Shown: positions 27,099 through 36,045 of the stretch, piece by piece
How positions within the stretch are numbered: position 1 is the first letter of the stretch
How the letters are laid out: every line of letters starts with the position of its first letter
NCBI GenBank assembly: GCA_030378005.1
Contig: JAUCGF010000071.1
Span: 1 to 64,000 of the forward strand
Source: Desulfococcaceae bacterium HSG9
Lineage (GTDB): Bacteria; Desulfobacterota; Desulfobacteria; Desulfobacterales; JAUCGF01
Direction of reading: 5' to 3'
DNA: 64,000 bases
Made by a program: the position numbers and the translations under genes
Notes under the pieces: model-generated
Told to the model about the DNA's origin: nothing
Seen by the model: only the letters and a program-made list of their open reading frames with translations
Database searches by the model: none

Positions 27099-28199
27099 AT
27101 GGAAAAAAATAAGGCTCCTGCCGCGGTTCAATTTAAAGGGGTGGTCAAACGTTATGGCAAGGTTGTGGCTGTTAAGAAAATGGATCTGGATATCGAAGAA
27201 GGGTCTCTAGTCACCCTTTTGGGACCTTCCGGGTGCGGCAAGACGACCCTTTTACGAATGGTTGCGGGCTTGGAAGAACCCACCGAAGGAGAGATTTTTA
27301 TCAAAGGCAAGCAAGTGAACGATGTTCCGATTCACAAGCGAAACCTTGGTATTATTTTTCAAAATTATGCGCTCTTTCCGCATAAAACCATTTTCGACAA
27401 CGTGGCTTTCGGTCTTAAATACCGCAATGTTCCTAAAGGGGAGATTCAAGAAAAGGTCACACGGGCTTTGGAGATGGTTCGCTTGCCGGGTGTGGAGAAG
27501 CGTATGCCCTCCCAGCTTTCGGGCGGGCAGCAGCAGCGTATCGCCATGGCCCGGGCCATCGTTATTGAGCCGGATGTCCTGCTCATGGATGAACCTCTTT
27601 CCGCCCTTGATGAGAATCTGCGCGAGGAGATGCGCGTGGAACTAGACAATCTCCAACAGTTGCTGGGCGTAACGACTATCTTCGTAACTCACGATCAGCG
27701 TGAAGCGCTATCCATGTCGGATAAGGTTGTGGTTATGAAAGATGGTGAAAAATTGCAAGAAGGGTCTCCCGAAGAAGTATATAATGAATCCGCCGACCAT
27801 TTTGTAGCCGACTTTTTGGGCCATTCAAACTTCGCGCAAGGCGTGGTCATGGGACAGGAAGGCGATTGGATCAGGGTTAAGCTTGATGATGGCAATGAAA
27901 TATCAGCCGACCCCTCAGGCGACTGGACTGAAGGAGACCGAGTAGAAGTCGTAGTGCGGGCTCAGAAGCTGCAAATCGATCTCAAATCACAACAAACGCC
28001 CGAATCGGGCATGAATCATTTTTACGGCAAAATTGCGAATCGAAGCTATATGGGAGGAGAGATCAGTTACTTTGTCGAATTGGAAAACGGCACCATGCTG
28101 CATGTCATAAACCTGGTGATAACCAAATCATTCAGAAAAGGCGAGGAAGTTTTAATTCAGGCGGCTCCCGCTCACTGTCGCTTGCTGCCTAAACCGTAA
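27099..28199 (+). CDS. ABC transporter ATPase, PotA type
   Basis: A 366-residue ATPase with Walker A GPSGCGKTT, Q-loop, signature LSGGQQQRIAMARAI, Walker B VLLMDEPLSALD and a C-terminal TOBE-like domain (about residues 280-360) typical of PotA/FbpC/MalK-type importers. No permease gene is adjacent, but PotB, PotC and PotD-type genes without an ATPase lie at 14560-17445 on the same strand. I infer these are parts of one transporter separated by the accessory island. It is followed by a 3D-domain lipoprotein and a proline racemase-family gene, which may hint at an amino-acid-derived substrate. Confidence 0.88.
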   Translation: MEKNKAPAAVQFKGVVKRYGKVVAVKKMDLDIEEGSLVTLLGPSGCGKTTLLRMVAGLEEPTEGEIFIKGKQVNDVPIHKRNLGIIFQNYALFPHKTIFDNVAFGLKYRNVPKGEIQEKVTRALEMVRLPGVEKRMPSQLSGGQQQRIAMARAIVIEPDVLLMDEPLSALDENLREEMRVELDNLQQLLGVTTIFVTHDQREALSMSDKVVVMKDGEKLQEGSPEEVYNESADHFVADFLGHSNFAQGVVMGQEGDWIRVKLDDGNEISADPSGDWTEGDRVEVVVRAQKLQIDLKSQQTPESGMNHFYGKIANRSYMGGEISYFVELENGTMLHVINLVITKSFRKGEEVLIQAAPAHCRLLPKP

Positions 28200-28235
28200 T
28201 ACAGCAAATTATTAATATCATGCAGGGCTTTAAGT

Positions 28236-28640
28236 TTGGCAAAATCAAATTTTTTATTCAACTTGGCAGTAATCGTTTACGCAGCCTTTTGGGGGCTGTC
28301 ATGTACACCAAAAGAAGAAAAACAGGCTCACCGGGAACAAACGTTGGAAGTGACCGCCAGAGCCTATAATTCAATAAAAAATCAGACGAATGCAAATCCA
28401 TATCTGACCGCTTGGGGCGATACGCTGAAACCCGGAATGAAAGCCATTGCGGTTTCAAGTGATCTGATTAAAATGGGATTGACCCATGGAACGAAAGTGA
28501 ATATCCAAGGTTTGGATGGTGAATACATTGTGCGTGATAAAATGCATAAACGCTGGCGTAGCAAGATAGATATTTATATGGGTAACGATATAGCCGCTGC
28601 TCGCCAATGGGGCAAACGAAAGGTTGTTATCAGATGGTGA
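28236..28640 (+). CDS. 3D-domain lipoprotein
   Basis: A 134-residue protein starting at TTG. A lipoprotein-type signal ends in FWGLSC at about residues 18-23. The rest is a 3D (Asp-Asp-Asp) domain: VTARAYNSIKNQT, WGDTLKPGMKAIAVS, and DGEYIVRDKMHKRWRSKIDIYMG in parts with the acidic residues in place. Family knowledge: 3D domains occur in lytic transglycosylase-like and cell-wall proteins. Its stop overlaps the start of the racemase gene, so both are co-translated. Why a wall-type lipoprotein is coupled to an amino-acid enzyme is unclear. Confidence 0.75.
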   Translation: MAKSNFLFNLAVIVYAAFWGLSCTPKEEKQAHREQTLEVTARAYNSIKNQTNANPYLTAWGDTLKPGMKAIAVSSDLIKMGLTHGTKVNIQGLDGEYIVRDKMHKRWRSKIDIYMGNDIAAARQWGKRKVVIRW

Positions 28641-29668
28641 ATCTGGAAAACATAAAAAAACGGTTTCCCAATCGTGTTGTGACGATTGATTCACACACGG
28701 CCGGAGAACCCACAAGACTGATTGTCAACGGCATTCCGCCTGTTCCCGGAAAAACCATGCAAGCCAAGCTTGACTATTTTCGGGAACACTTCGATTATCT
28801 GAGACTGCAATTGACATGCGAACCGCGCGGGCATCGCGGCATTTTCGGCGCATTTCTCACCGAACCGGTCAGTCATGAGGCCGCTTTCGGATTAATCTAT
28901 ATGGATCCGCGGCGCTACCCTTTTCTATGCGGACACGCGACTATCGGTGCGGTCACAACCTTGATTGAAGCCGGCGTAATCAAGCCTGATCTGAATCACA
29001 AGGAAACAAAGGTCTGCGTGGATACACCGTCCGGTATGATGCACACAAAAGCTTTGGTCAAAGATGGAAAAGTGCAATCCGTGGCGATTAAAACCGTGCC
29101 TTCGTTTGTTTATAAAACTGATGAATCATTGGAAATCCCCGGTTTAGGCCGTATCAAGGCGGACACCGTGTGCGTAGGCGGCTTTTTTGCCATGGTTTCC
29201 GCCGATCAAATCGATCTGGAACTGAAACCGGAAAACAGCAATTTGCTGATTCAATACGGTATGGACATTATCGACGCCGCCAATCAGCAATTAAAAGTGC
29301 GTCACCCTACACGCCCTGAAGTGCGTACCGTGGATGTGGTTGAATTCTATGATTCTTCGCAGCATGATCGTGGACAAGGCCAGAATGTGGTTGTTTTCGG
29401 CGAAGGCCATATTGATCGTTCACCATGTGGTACCGGTACCGCCGCAAAACTGACACTGATGCACCATAAAGGCCAGATTGCTGTCAATCAACCATTTATC
29501 AATGCCAGCCCGCTGGGAACTGTTTTTAATGCCCGTATTGTGGCCGAAACTCAGGTAGGCGATCTGCCCGCTATTGAAGCCGAAATACGCGGATCGGCCT
29601 ATATCACAGGTTTACATGAGTTTGTTTGCGATTCATCGGATCCCTTTCCTAAAGGCTTTTTGCTATAA
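28634..29668 (+). CDS. Proline racemase-family enzyme, probably 4-hydroxyproline epimerase
   Basis: A 344-residue enzyme with the family hallmarks: SHTAGEPTRLI, EPRGHRGIFGAF, and both catalytic cysteines, Cys 99 (FLCGHATIG) and Cys 265 (RSPCGTGTAA). Two cysteines mean a racemase or epimerase acting by two bases; the related trans-3-hydroxyproline dehydratases have Thr in place of one of them. The ATG at 28634 overlaps the 3D-lipoprotein stop. Together with the PotA-type ATPase and an amidohydrolase it could serve uptake and use of proline-type compounds. The exact substrate cannot be read from the sequence. Confidence 0.85.
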   Translation: MVNLENIKKRFPNRVVTIDSHTAGEPTRLIVNGIPPVPGKTMQAKLDYFREHFDYLRLQLTCEPRGHRGIFGAFLTEPVSHEAAFGLIYMDPRRYPFLCGHATIGAVTTLIEAGVIKPDLNHKETKVCVDTPSGMMHTKALVKDGKVQSVAIKTVPSFVYKTDESLEIPGLGRIKADTVCVGGFFAMVSADQIDLELKPENSNLLIQYGMDIIDAANQQLKVRHPTRPEVRTVDVVEFYDSSQHDRGQGQNVVVFGEGHIDRSPCGTGTAAKLTLMHHKGQIAVNQPFINASPLGTVFNARIVAETQVGDLPAIEAEIRGSAYITGLHEFVCDSSDPFPKGFLL

Positions 29669-29834
29669 TTTGCAGGCATTCTTTAATCAGATTACATTTT
29701 AATAGAAACACAATCTTTATCAAAATGAGAATAACCCTGAATGGATTGCCCTAATAACCTAAATCTTGTTAGCAACTACAATCAGTTGCGAATTCATTTT
29801 TAGAATTGACTCTCTAAGTAATAGAAGGAGAGAG

Positions 29835-30089
29835 ATGAGTAAAAAAGAAAAACTATTGTTAAAAATACAGCGACACCCCAAAGATTTTACATGGAGCGAG
29901 TTAACAAGGTTATTGAAAACATTAGGCTATGAACCAAGAAAAAAAGGTAAAACCGGTGGTGCAAGGAGACAATTTATTCATCCTACGGCTCCTCCCATCA
30001 ACCTTCATAAGCCTCACCCGCAAAATACTCTAAAAAGATACGTTATTGATGATATATTAGAGATATTGGAGAAAGAGGGGATGATATGA
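29835..30089 (+). CDS. hicA: HicA-family mRNA interferase toxin
   Basis: An 84-residue HicA protein with the dsRNA-binding-like fold: TWSELTRLLKTLGY, GGARRQFIHP and the active-site-type His in this last motif. AAGGAG at 29825-29830 sets the ATG at 29835. The downstream antitoxin gene overlaps its stop (ATGA). The pair sits between the racemase and amidohydrolase genes, so it interrupts what otherwise looks like a metabolic gene group. Confidence 0.85.
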   Translation: MSKKEKLLLKIQRHPKDFTWSELTRLLKTLGYEPRKKGKTGGARRQFIHPTAPPINLHKPHPQNTLKRYVIDDILEILEKEGMI

Positions 30090-30430
30090 AAGATATGATG
30101 AATTACAAAGGATATGACGGTTCTGTTCATTATAACGATGGTGACCAAATATTTCATGGAAAGTTAGAATTTATAAGCGCTTTGGTCAGCTATGAAGGCG
30201 AAGATGTAAAAGGTTTAAAAGCATCATTTGAGGAAGCTGTTAATGATTATTTAGATATGTGCAAAGAAGAGAGAATTGAACCTGAAAAACCATTCAAAGG
30301 CAATTTTAATGTTAGAACCGGTTCAGCTTTACATAGGAGAGCGGCTTTATTTGCTAAAGAGCAAAATATCAATCTAAACAATGTAATTATAGAAGCTCTT
30401 GACAAATATCTTTTAGCGCGTCAAGCGTAA
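30086..30430 (+). CDS. hicB: HicB-family antitoxin
   Basis: A 114-residue HicB protein: degraded RNase H-like N-terminal fold (GYDGSVHYNDGDQIFHGKLEF in parts, SFEEAVNDYLDMC) followed by a ribbon-helix-helix C-terminal part (RTGSALHRRAALFAKEQNINLNN in parts). It binds HicA and probably represses its own operon, as known for the family. The 4-base overlap with hicA supports the pairing. Confidence 0.85.
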   Translation: MKDMMNYKGYDGSVHYNDGDQIFHGKLEFISALVSYEGEDVKGLKASFEEAVNDYLDMCKEERIEPEKPFKGNFNVRTGSALHRRAALFAKEQNINLNNVIIEALDKYLLARQA

Positions 30431-30499
30431 AACCTCAGATTACAGCTTTTCACTTTACATATTTTTTTCCTTATCTTAACTGCCTAAAGGAATTTTGCT

Positions 30500-32137
30500 A
30501 TGACCTTATATTCAACCGCGCCGAATCTGATTCTGTTCAACGGCGTTATCCAAACTCAAGACGTGAACTTGCCGTCAGCATCGGCCGTGGCCGTGTGCGG
30601 AGAGCGTATCGGGCAGGTTGGTGACGACAAAACAATCCTTGATCTCGCCGGTCCAAATACCGTAATTGAAAATCTTAACGGCGCTGCTGTTTTGCCCGGT
30701 TTCACTGACACCCATTTTCATGTGTATGAATGGGCGTTGAATCGCCAAAATCTGGTGTTGGCGGATGTTCGCTCGTATGATGAACTGATCCGTATGGTTC
30801 AGGCGGCGGCGCGCAAATCAGAGGCCGGGCAATGGATTTCCGGCCAAGGATGGAACGAAAATGACTGGCCTGAAAAACGAATGCCGAATCGTCATGATCT
30901 GGATAAAGCCGCACCGCATAATCCTGTATTTTTAATGCGCTGCGATCTTCATCTTACCAGCGTTAACACCAAAGCATTGGAACTGGCCGGCATTGATGCG
31001 AAAACCCCGGATCCGCCTGAAGGTAAAATTGAGCATGATCAGGATGGCTCTCCCAATGGCATTTTGCGTGAACTGGCTGTCAATCTGATACGCAAGGCCA
31101 TGCCGGCGCCCACCGATGCGGAGATCGAACAGGCACTGCAAGATAGCATTCCCGTGCTTCATTCTTTAGGAATCACCGGCGTTCATGATATTCGTTTAAT
31201 GAAAGATAAAGATGGCGTAGCGGCGTTCAGGGGCTGGCAACGTTTAAACGAAACCGGTAATTTAGATTTGCGCTGCTGGGTCACATTGCCGGGTGAGAGC
31301 CTTGATCAAGCGGTCGATTTAGGATTGCGCACCGGATTTGGCGATGCTCGCCTGCGTATCGGGCATCTTAAATTTTTTGCTGATGGGGGTATGGGTGCGC
31401 GCACGGCCTGGATGATTGATAAATATACAGACGCGGGTTACGGTATGCCGCTGACACCTCCAGATGAACTTGAACCTGCAATCAAAAAGGCCGACAGCAA
31501 TGGATTGTCGGTCATGGTTCATGCCATCGGGGATCGTGCCAATCGTGAGTTGGCCGGTATTTTTGAACGACTGGCCGATTTTCGGCGAATAAGAAAAACA
31601 GATGAACTTTGCATCCCTCACCGGATTGAGCATGTGCAAATGATCCGGCCGCAAGATTTAAAGCGTTTGGCAAAATTGAATCTCAGTTTTTGTGTCCAGC
31701 CCCATAACATGATTCTGGATATTGATATGATTGATACGGCGGTCGGTCCGCTCAGTAAATATACCTACACCTATCGTAACCTGATTGACACCGGCCGACC
31801 GGTGATGTTCAGTTCAGATAGTCCCGTGTGCGATCCGAGTCCCTTAGTCGGCATCTGCGCCGCGGTATCCAGACAGCGCCCGGATGGTACTCCCCAGGAA
31901 GGTTGGCATCCCGAAAACCGGGTTGATGTGAGCGAGGCTGTTCAAAGCTATACGCTGATTCCCGCCCGCGTCCATGCTCAGGAGCATAACCTTGGAAGCA
32001 TCACCCCCGGAAAATACGCGGATATGGTTGTTCTCGAACGGGATATTTGTACGGTCAAGCCGCTTGAAATCGCTGATATTAACGTAAAAATGACGCTTTT
32101 TAACGGTTCAATTGTTTACCGGCGTTCAATGGGATAA
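30500..32137 (+). CDS. YtcJ-type amidohydrolase
   Basis: A 545-residue metal-dependent amidohydrolase of the amidohydrolase_3 type. Seen motifs: LPGFTDTHFHVYEW (metal-binding HxH), WISGQGWNENDW, KFFADGGMGARTAWM, VHAIGDRANR and HRIEHVQM for further metal ligands, and the C-terminal GSITPGKYADMVVLERD typical of the beta-sandwich return. No signal peptide, so it is cytoplasmic. It lies downstream of the transporter ATPase and racemase genes and may hydrolyse the imported compound or its derivative. Substrates of this family are varied; none is assigned. Confidence 0.85.
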   Translation: MTLYSTAPNLILFNGVIQTQDVNLPSASAVAVCGERIGQVGDDKTILDLAGPNTVIENLNGAAVLPGFTDTHFHVYEWALNRQNLVLADVRSYDELIRMVQAAARKSEAGQWISGQGWNENDWPEKRMPNRHDLDKAAPHNPVFLMRCDLHLTSVNTKALELAGIDAKTPDPPEGKIEHDQDGSPNGILRELAVNLIRKAMPAPTDAEIEQALQDSIPVLHSLGITGVHDIRLMKDKDGVAAFRGWQRLNETGNLDLRCWVTLPGESLDQAVDLGLRTGFGDARLRIGHLKFFADGGMGARTAWMIDKYTDAGYGMPLTPPDELEPAIKKADSNGLSVMVHAIGDRANRELAGIFERLADFRRIRKTDELCIPHRIEHVQMIRPQDLKRLAKLNLSFCVQPHNMILDIDMIDTAVGPLSKYTYTYRNLIDTGRPVMFSSDSPVCDPSPLVGICAAVSRQRPDGTPQEGWHPENRVDVSEAVQSYTLIPARVHAQEHNLGSITPGKYADMVVLERDICTVKPLEIADINVKMTLFNGSIVYRRSMG

Positions 32138-32163
32138 AAAAATCAGATTTCTAAGGTAAAGAC

Positions 32164-32238
32164 GCAGTAGGTCGGGTTAGCGTAGCGTAACCCGACAAAA
32201 CAGAATTATAACGTCGGGTTACGCTACGCTAACCCTGC
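32164..32238. repeat. Palindromic repeat GTAGGTCGGGTTAGCG, copy E
   Basis: GCAGTAGGTCGGGTTAGCGT at the left and GTCGGGTTACGCTACGCTAA near the right end, between two convergent genes. It could end transcription from both sides. It is the only copy outside the accessory island in this window. Confidence 0.7.
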
Positions 32239-32251
32239 ATCTGAAAAATAT

Positions 32252-34723
32252 TTATTTTTCAACAAAAAAATTATCTCTGTTAGCCAAACCGCGTACTTTA
32301 ACCAGCGGCCTTCCGTCCGCATCGGTTTCCACACCTTCCGGCCAGTCAAATGCACGGTTCATCGCCTGATAGTACGCTTTGTTATAGGGTGTCAGGCGCA
32401 CATACAATTCACCATTTTTGCGGATCAGCTTTGAGGTTAAGCCGAAATCGACTTCGCTTAGGGCCGTGCGAATAATATAGCGGGGGATTTCCCGGCCGCT
32501 GCCATCGCGACGCACGCGCGTAGCAATATCTATCACATCAGCGGTATCTACGGGACGCTTATCATTAAGGGCATGTTGCAGCGGCAACCCGGATACATAA
32601 AGGTGATGGAATTCCACGCCGCTCGTTCTGAGCTGATAGGCGAGCTGATTAATTTGATCCGCAGTGTCATTGATTCCACTCAACAGAGGCGTATTATTGT
32701 AAACAGTGATTCCCTTGTTGCGCAGCGCGGCAGTCAGAACGGCGTGTTCATCCCGAATTTCTTCTGAATGTAAAAACTGAGTTTCAATCTCTAATCGTAA
32801 AGGATTGACTACGCAGATATGATTTAATTCGCCTAAACGGTTTATCTTGGCGTGTGAATATTTATCAGGCGTGTAATTAAATTTGAGACTGCGCAACCGT
32901 ACAGCGTTCACATGGTGAATTTCCAAAAGAGTCTTGATTATCCGACCGATATCATAAAGATTATCAATGGCATCATTTTCAGCCGCCAAAATCACATCAC
33001 TGATTTTTTTATCCTGCCGAATATACTCAAAATCACTCTCATTTCCAGGTATATGCAGCTCAACGCAGGTTTCATGAAGTCTGCAAAGCGTTTCCGAACC
33101 GGTGGCGACAATCGTTTGTGAATAGCGTTGATCTTGGCGTGCCAGCATTTGAGCATCGGCCAAAGCTTTGAAATCAGTTGTCTGTTCTCTGGCAGGGCCT
33201 GCCTTTCGGGTACCGAGGAAAAGGGAATTATCACCGATTTGGGCCATATAACGCGCATCTATGGTTCCTTCGGCATTCACTCTGACCAAATCGGATTGTT
33301 CGGCCAAAGGCGCAAATGCCTTGAAATAAGCGGGCGTATAAGGCGTGCGCAGCCATAAAAAATTATCATTTTCGGGATCAGGTTCGACTGCCCAACCGCT
33401 GGTATTCCAATCGATTTTGCCGATAGCGGTGGCGGTGCATAAACGCGGAATGATACGGTCTGAAAGGTGCGCTCTTAAATAATGGGCGACTTCCAGTCCT
33501 TTGGCAAGTGGCGTCCAGTAGATGCTATTGCCGTGAATCGGACTGCATGGAATATAGATATAATGCAATTCCGCGCCGACACCTCGCAACAATCCGAAAA
33601 GCCGCACCAACTCAGGGCCGCGGTCGTTGCAGTCTTTGAGAAAAGGCGTTTGAATATATACGGCAATGCCGGAATTGATTAGTTCCGCGATAATATCAAG
33701 GCTTTGGGGGGATATTTCATCCGGATGAATGAAATGGGTGGCGACCTCCATGCGTTTGTTGTGCCGCTGCAATTCCAAACTTTTACTTTTCAAATATTTA
33801 AGCAAAGAACCGTTATTCCCTTGAAAAAGAAACGGATAATAGGCAATCGAGCGTGTGGCCAGTCGCAGGGTTTGTACATGGGGAATTTCTGCCAAACCGT
33901 CGATGGCGCTGGTCATATTGCGCCTGTTCAAAAAAGGGTCACCGCCAGTGAGAACAATTTCCTTAATTGAGGGAGAATTTTTGATATGTTCAACCGCTTT
34001 TGTGACATCATCCGTAGTAGGATTGGTCTCCTGACGGGAATTTTTGTGTTTACGAAAACAGAAGCGGCAATAGACCGGGCAGGTCATATTCAAGAGGAAA
34101 ATGACACGATTTTGGTACATCTGCTCTAAAAGCCCTTGGTGAAATTGGCCGATCCACGTATTGGTGTGTCCTGTTGTGTCTAATTCTTCTGTAAATGGCA
34201 AGTATTGGTAAGCGACATTCTTGGAAACGCGCATTTGACGAACCGTATGAAGTGAAAGGCGCACCGGATAGACTTCCAGAACTTCCTGCATATCAGCGCG
34301 TTGGTTTTCAGGAATGGCCGTGCCGATCAATTTTTCAAGCTGTTCGATGTCCGTAATGCTTTGGTAGCGGTTTCCGGGAATAAGCGTTTCAAGCGTTGCG
34401 ACCAGCAACAGATGGGGTAAAGCCACGCCATTGACAGTAACAGGTTGTGGGTTGAAACTGTCGGCCTGTTCCAATTGGCCGATCAGCGACCGGCAAAAAC
34501 CTGACGCATCTTCTTTGAAACCAGCCGCATCTAATAAGTTTGCAAATTTATGCTCCCCCGACCCTTTGCCGATAATGGCGTAAAAGGTTTCGCCCAAAAG
34601 GGATTCCTCACCATAATGTTCTAAAAAATCGGTCAGATTTTCTGTCAATGTCGCAAAGTCAATACTCACGTCATTTCCGGCAATGTTCACAACGGTGTGC
34701 CGGTTTTTATTTTCTGAACTCAC
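32252..34723 (-). CDS. Double-length KamA-family radical SAM protein (lysine 2,3-aminomutase-like)
   Basis: About 823 residues, twice the usual KamA length. The first half (after a roughly 110-residue leader) holds the radical SAM cluster motif MTCPVYCRFCFRKH (cysteines at about 215, 219 and 222 from the GTG start), GGDPFLNRR, and a Lys in TAIGKIDW that matches the place of the PLP lysine. The second half repeats the later part of the KamA fold (ETQFLHSEEI, NNTPLLSGINDT, HHLYVSGLPL) but has no CxxxCxxC and no matching Lys. I chose the GTG at 34723: GGAGGTGA precedes it at good spacing, and the ATG at 34735 overlaps that ribosome binding site. AblB lies just upstream, so beta-lysine formation is the likely role. 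Confidence 0.8.
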   Translation of the reverse strand: MSSENKNRHTVVNIAGNDVSIDFATLTENLTDFLEHYGEESLLGETFYAIIGKGSGEHKFANLLDAAGFKEDASGFCRSLIGQLEQADSFNPQPVTVNGVALPHLLLVATLETLIPGNRYQSITDIEQLEKLIGTAIPENQRADMQEVLEVYPVRLSLHTVRQMRVSKNVAYQYLPFTEELDTTGHTNTWIGQFHQGLLEQMYQNRVIFLLNMTCPVYCRFCFRKHKNSRQETNPTTDDVTKAVEHIKNSPSIKEIVLTGGDPFLNRRNMTSAIDGLAEIPHVQTLRLATRSIAYYPFLFQGNNGSLLKYLKSKSLELQRHNKRMEVATHFIHPDEISPQSLDIIAELINSGIAVYIQTPFLKDCNDRGPELVRLFGLLRGVGAELHYIYIPCSPIHGNSIYWTPLAKGLEVAHYLRAHLSDRIIPRLCTATAIGKIDWNTSGWAVEPDPENDNFLWLRTPYTPAYFKAFAPLAEQSDLVRVNAEGTIDARYMAQIGDNSLFLGTRKAGPAREQTTDFKALADAQMLARQDQRYSQTIVATGSETLCRLHETCVELHIPGNESDFEYIRQDKKISDVILAAENDAIDNLYDIGRIIKTLLEIHHVNAVRLRSLKFNYTPDKYSHAKINRLGELNHICVVNPLRLEIETQFLHSEEIRDEHAVLTAALRNKGITVYNNTPLLSGINDTADQINQLAYQLRTSGVEFHHLYVSGLPLQHALNDKRPVDTADVIDIATRVRRDGSGREIPRYIIRTALSEVDFGLTSKLIRKNGELYVRLTPYNKAYYQAMNRAFDWPEGVETDADGRPLVKVRGLANRDNFFVEK

Positions 34724-34741
34724 AATCACCTCCATTATATT

Positions 34742-35626
34742 TTATCGAAACGTGCGGTTAAAGCTTTCTATTTTTTTGAGTTTACGGAACCAGACGGTCA
34801 TGCTTTCAATGCCGCCGGAAATATTGGTATTGTTTCGTAACAGCCCCGCGTATGTATATCCTTGCTTTTTAAACATCTTATTTATACCCAAAGAATGGGT
34901 ACGTGCAATGGTAAAGGCAATACGCTTATGCAGCTGCCGCATTGTCTCTTCCATTTTAATGAGCAGCGCCAAGCCGCAACTATGACCTCGCCATGCTGGT
35001 AAAACCGCAAAATCAGTCATTTCCACACTGTGATTATCCGGGTCTGTTTCCGCCGCTGCGATGGCGACAATGCGGTCCTCATGGCGAATACAAAAATAGA
35101 GGGAATGCACATCCATTGAATGAATCAGATACGATGGTTCAAAAATCGGGAAAGGGTAGGTTTTAAATACTTGGCGAAAAAGGCGGCTCATTTCCACGGC
35201 GTCATGCGGAACACATTTTTGCACCTGGTGTGACAAAATTGGCCTGTTATCAGACACACCGATTTTGGTCAGCGGTTGGCTGATGAGCGCTTCAATACGG
35301 TGCATCTGATCCGCATCCCTAAGGGCGTTTTGTTCCTTAAAACGCTCAGGTGCAATAAATTTAGAAAGAAACAACGCCCCTTGACCGTTATTAAAAAATT
35401 CAGGAATAATCGCTTCTTGAATATATCCGGCATCAAGAAAAAAGGATGCGAAATCTTCCGGAACTTTAGATAGAATTTTACCATAGTTTCTACCGGCCGC
35501 CAAATCATCCAGTGCCGGAATGATGTCAGGCAGGTCCGAAGAATGAAGTTTCATCAAATAAATGCGGCTATTGTGGGGGCCGTGTTGGATAGTGGAACGC
35601 TTTAGTTTTTCGATCTTATCAACCAT
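34742..35626 (-). CDS. ablB: Beta-lysine N-acetyltransferase (GNAT)
   Basis: A 294-residue protein with an N-terminal family-specific part (NYGKILSKVPEDFASFFLDAGY in parts, EAIIPEFFNNGQGALFLSKF in parts) and a C-terminal GNAT domain (about residues 145-285, with acetyl-CoA loop RGHSCGLALL). This matches putative beta-lysine acetyltransferases. It precedes the KamA-type gene on the same strand with a gap of about 20 bases to the chosen start. Known pathway: lysine to beta-lysine by AblA, then to N-epsilon-acetyl-beta-lysine, a compatible solute. The nearby betaine carrier genes support an osmoadaptation role. Confidence 0.85.
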   Translation of the reverse strand: MVDKIEKLKRSTIQHGPHNSRIYLMKLHSSDLPDIIPALDDLAAGRNYGKILSKVPEDFASFFLDAGYIQEAIIPEFFNNGQGALFLSKFIAPERFKEQNALRDADQMHRIEALISQPLTKIGVSDNRPILSHQVQKCVPHDAVEMSRLFRQVFKTYPFPIFEPSYLIHSMDVHSLYFCIRHEDRIVAIAAAETDPDNHSVEMTDFAVLPAWRGHSCGLALLIKMEETMRQLHKRIAFTIARTHSLGINKMFKKQGYTYAGLLRNNTNISGGIESMTVWFRKLKKIESFNRTFR

Positions 35627-35888
35627 TTTAAGCTCACTTCACCGCTCAACATAAGTTTATTAACAAATTTGGCCTTTATCATCGTTTCGGCGATTGTACT
35701 GTATTATTTCAGATTGCAATAAAAAAATTGAAAGAAGAAAGGCGCAATCCAAAAGAATAGGATACATTATTTCTTTGTTATTATCATGTCCATATTTTGT
35801 GCATATCATAAACACAATGTCAAGATATACTCGACAAAACTGTATTGAGTGATTTTCACTTTATCTGCTAAACAATCCTTAGGAATTG
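35627..35888. promoter_or_regulatory. Divergent A+T-rich upstream region of the ablB operon
   Basis: About 260 A+T-rich bases upstream of ablB on the minus strand. The promoter of the ablB-kamA operon should lie here. I cannot define a -10/-35 pair with confidence. Confidence 0.35.
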
Positions 35889-36045
35889 TCAGTAGATGGA
35901 AAATTCAGGAGAGCAAAAATTAAGCACAGCGATTTTCAGCATCCAGCACCACCCCGGAGGCTTGCAGATTCAGGGGCCGGCAAAAAACCGCTGCGCTTAA
36001 TTTTTGCGCTCCATGCCCTATTTTCAGGCATTTTTCATCTACTGA
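35889..36045. repeat. 157-base miniature inverted-repeat element, copy 1
   Basis: Begins TCAGTAGATGGAAAA and ends TTTTCATCTACTGA, near-perfect terminal inverted repeats. The interior carries a second palindrome from GAGCAAAAATTAAGC to GCTTAATTTTTGCGCTC. Closely related copies are at 39932-40087 (same orientation) and 45441-45566 (inverted, one end missing). Size and shape fit a non-autonomous mobile element; no transposase is present in the window. Confidence 0.75.

Noticed and set aside
28634-29668. trans-3-hydroxyproline dehydratase
   Set aside because: Both catalytic cysteines are present; the dehydratases have Thr at the second position.
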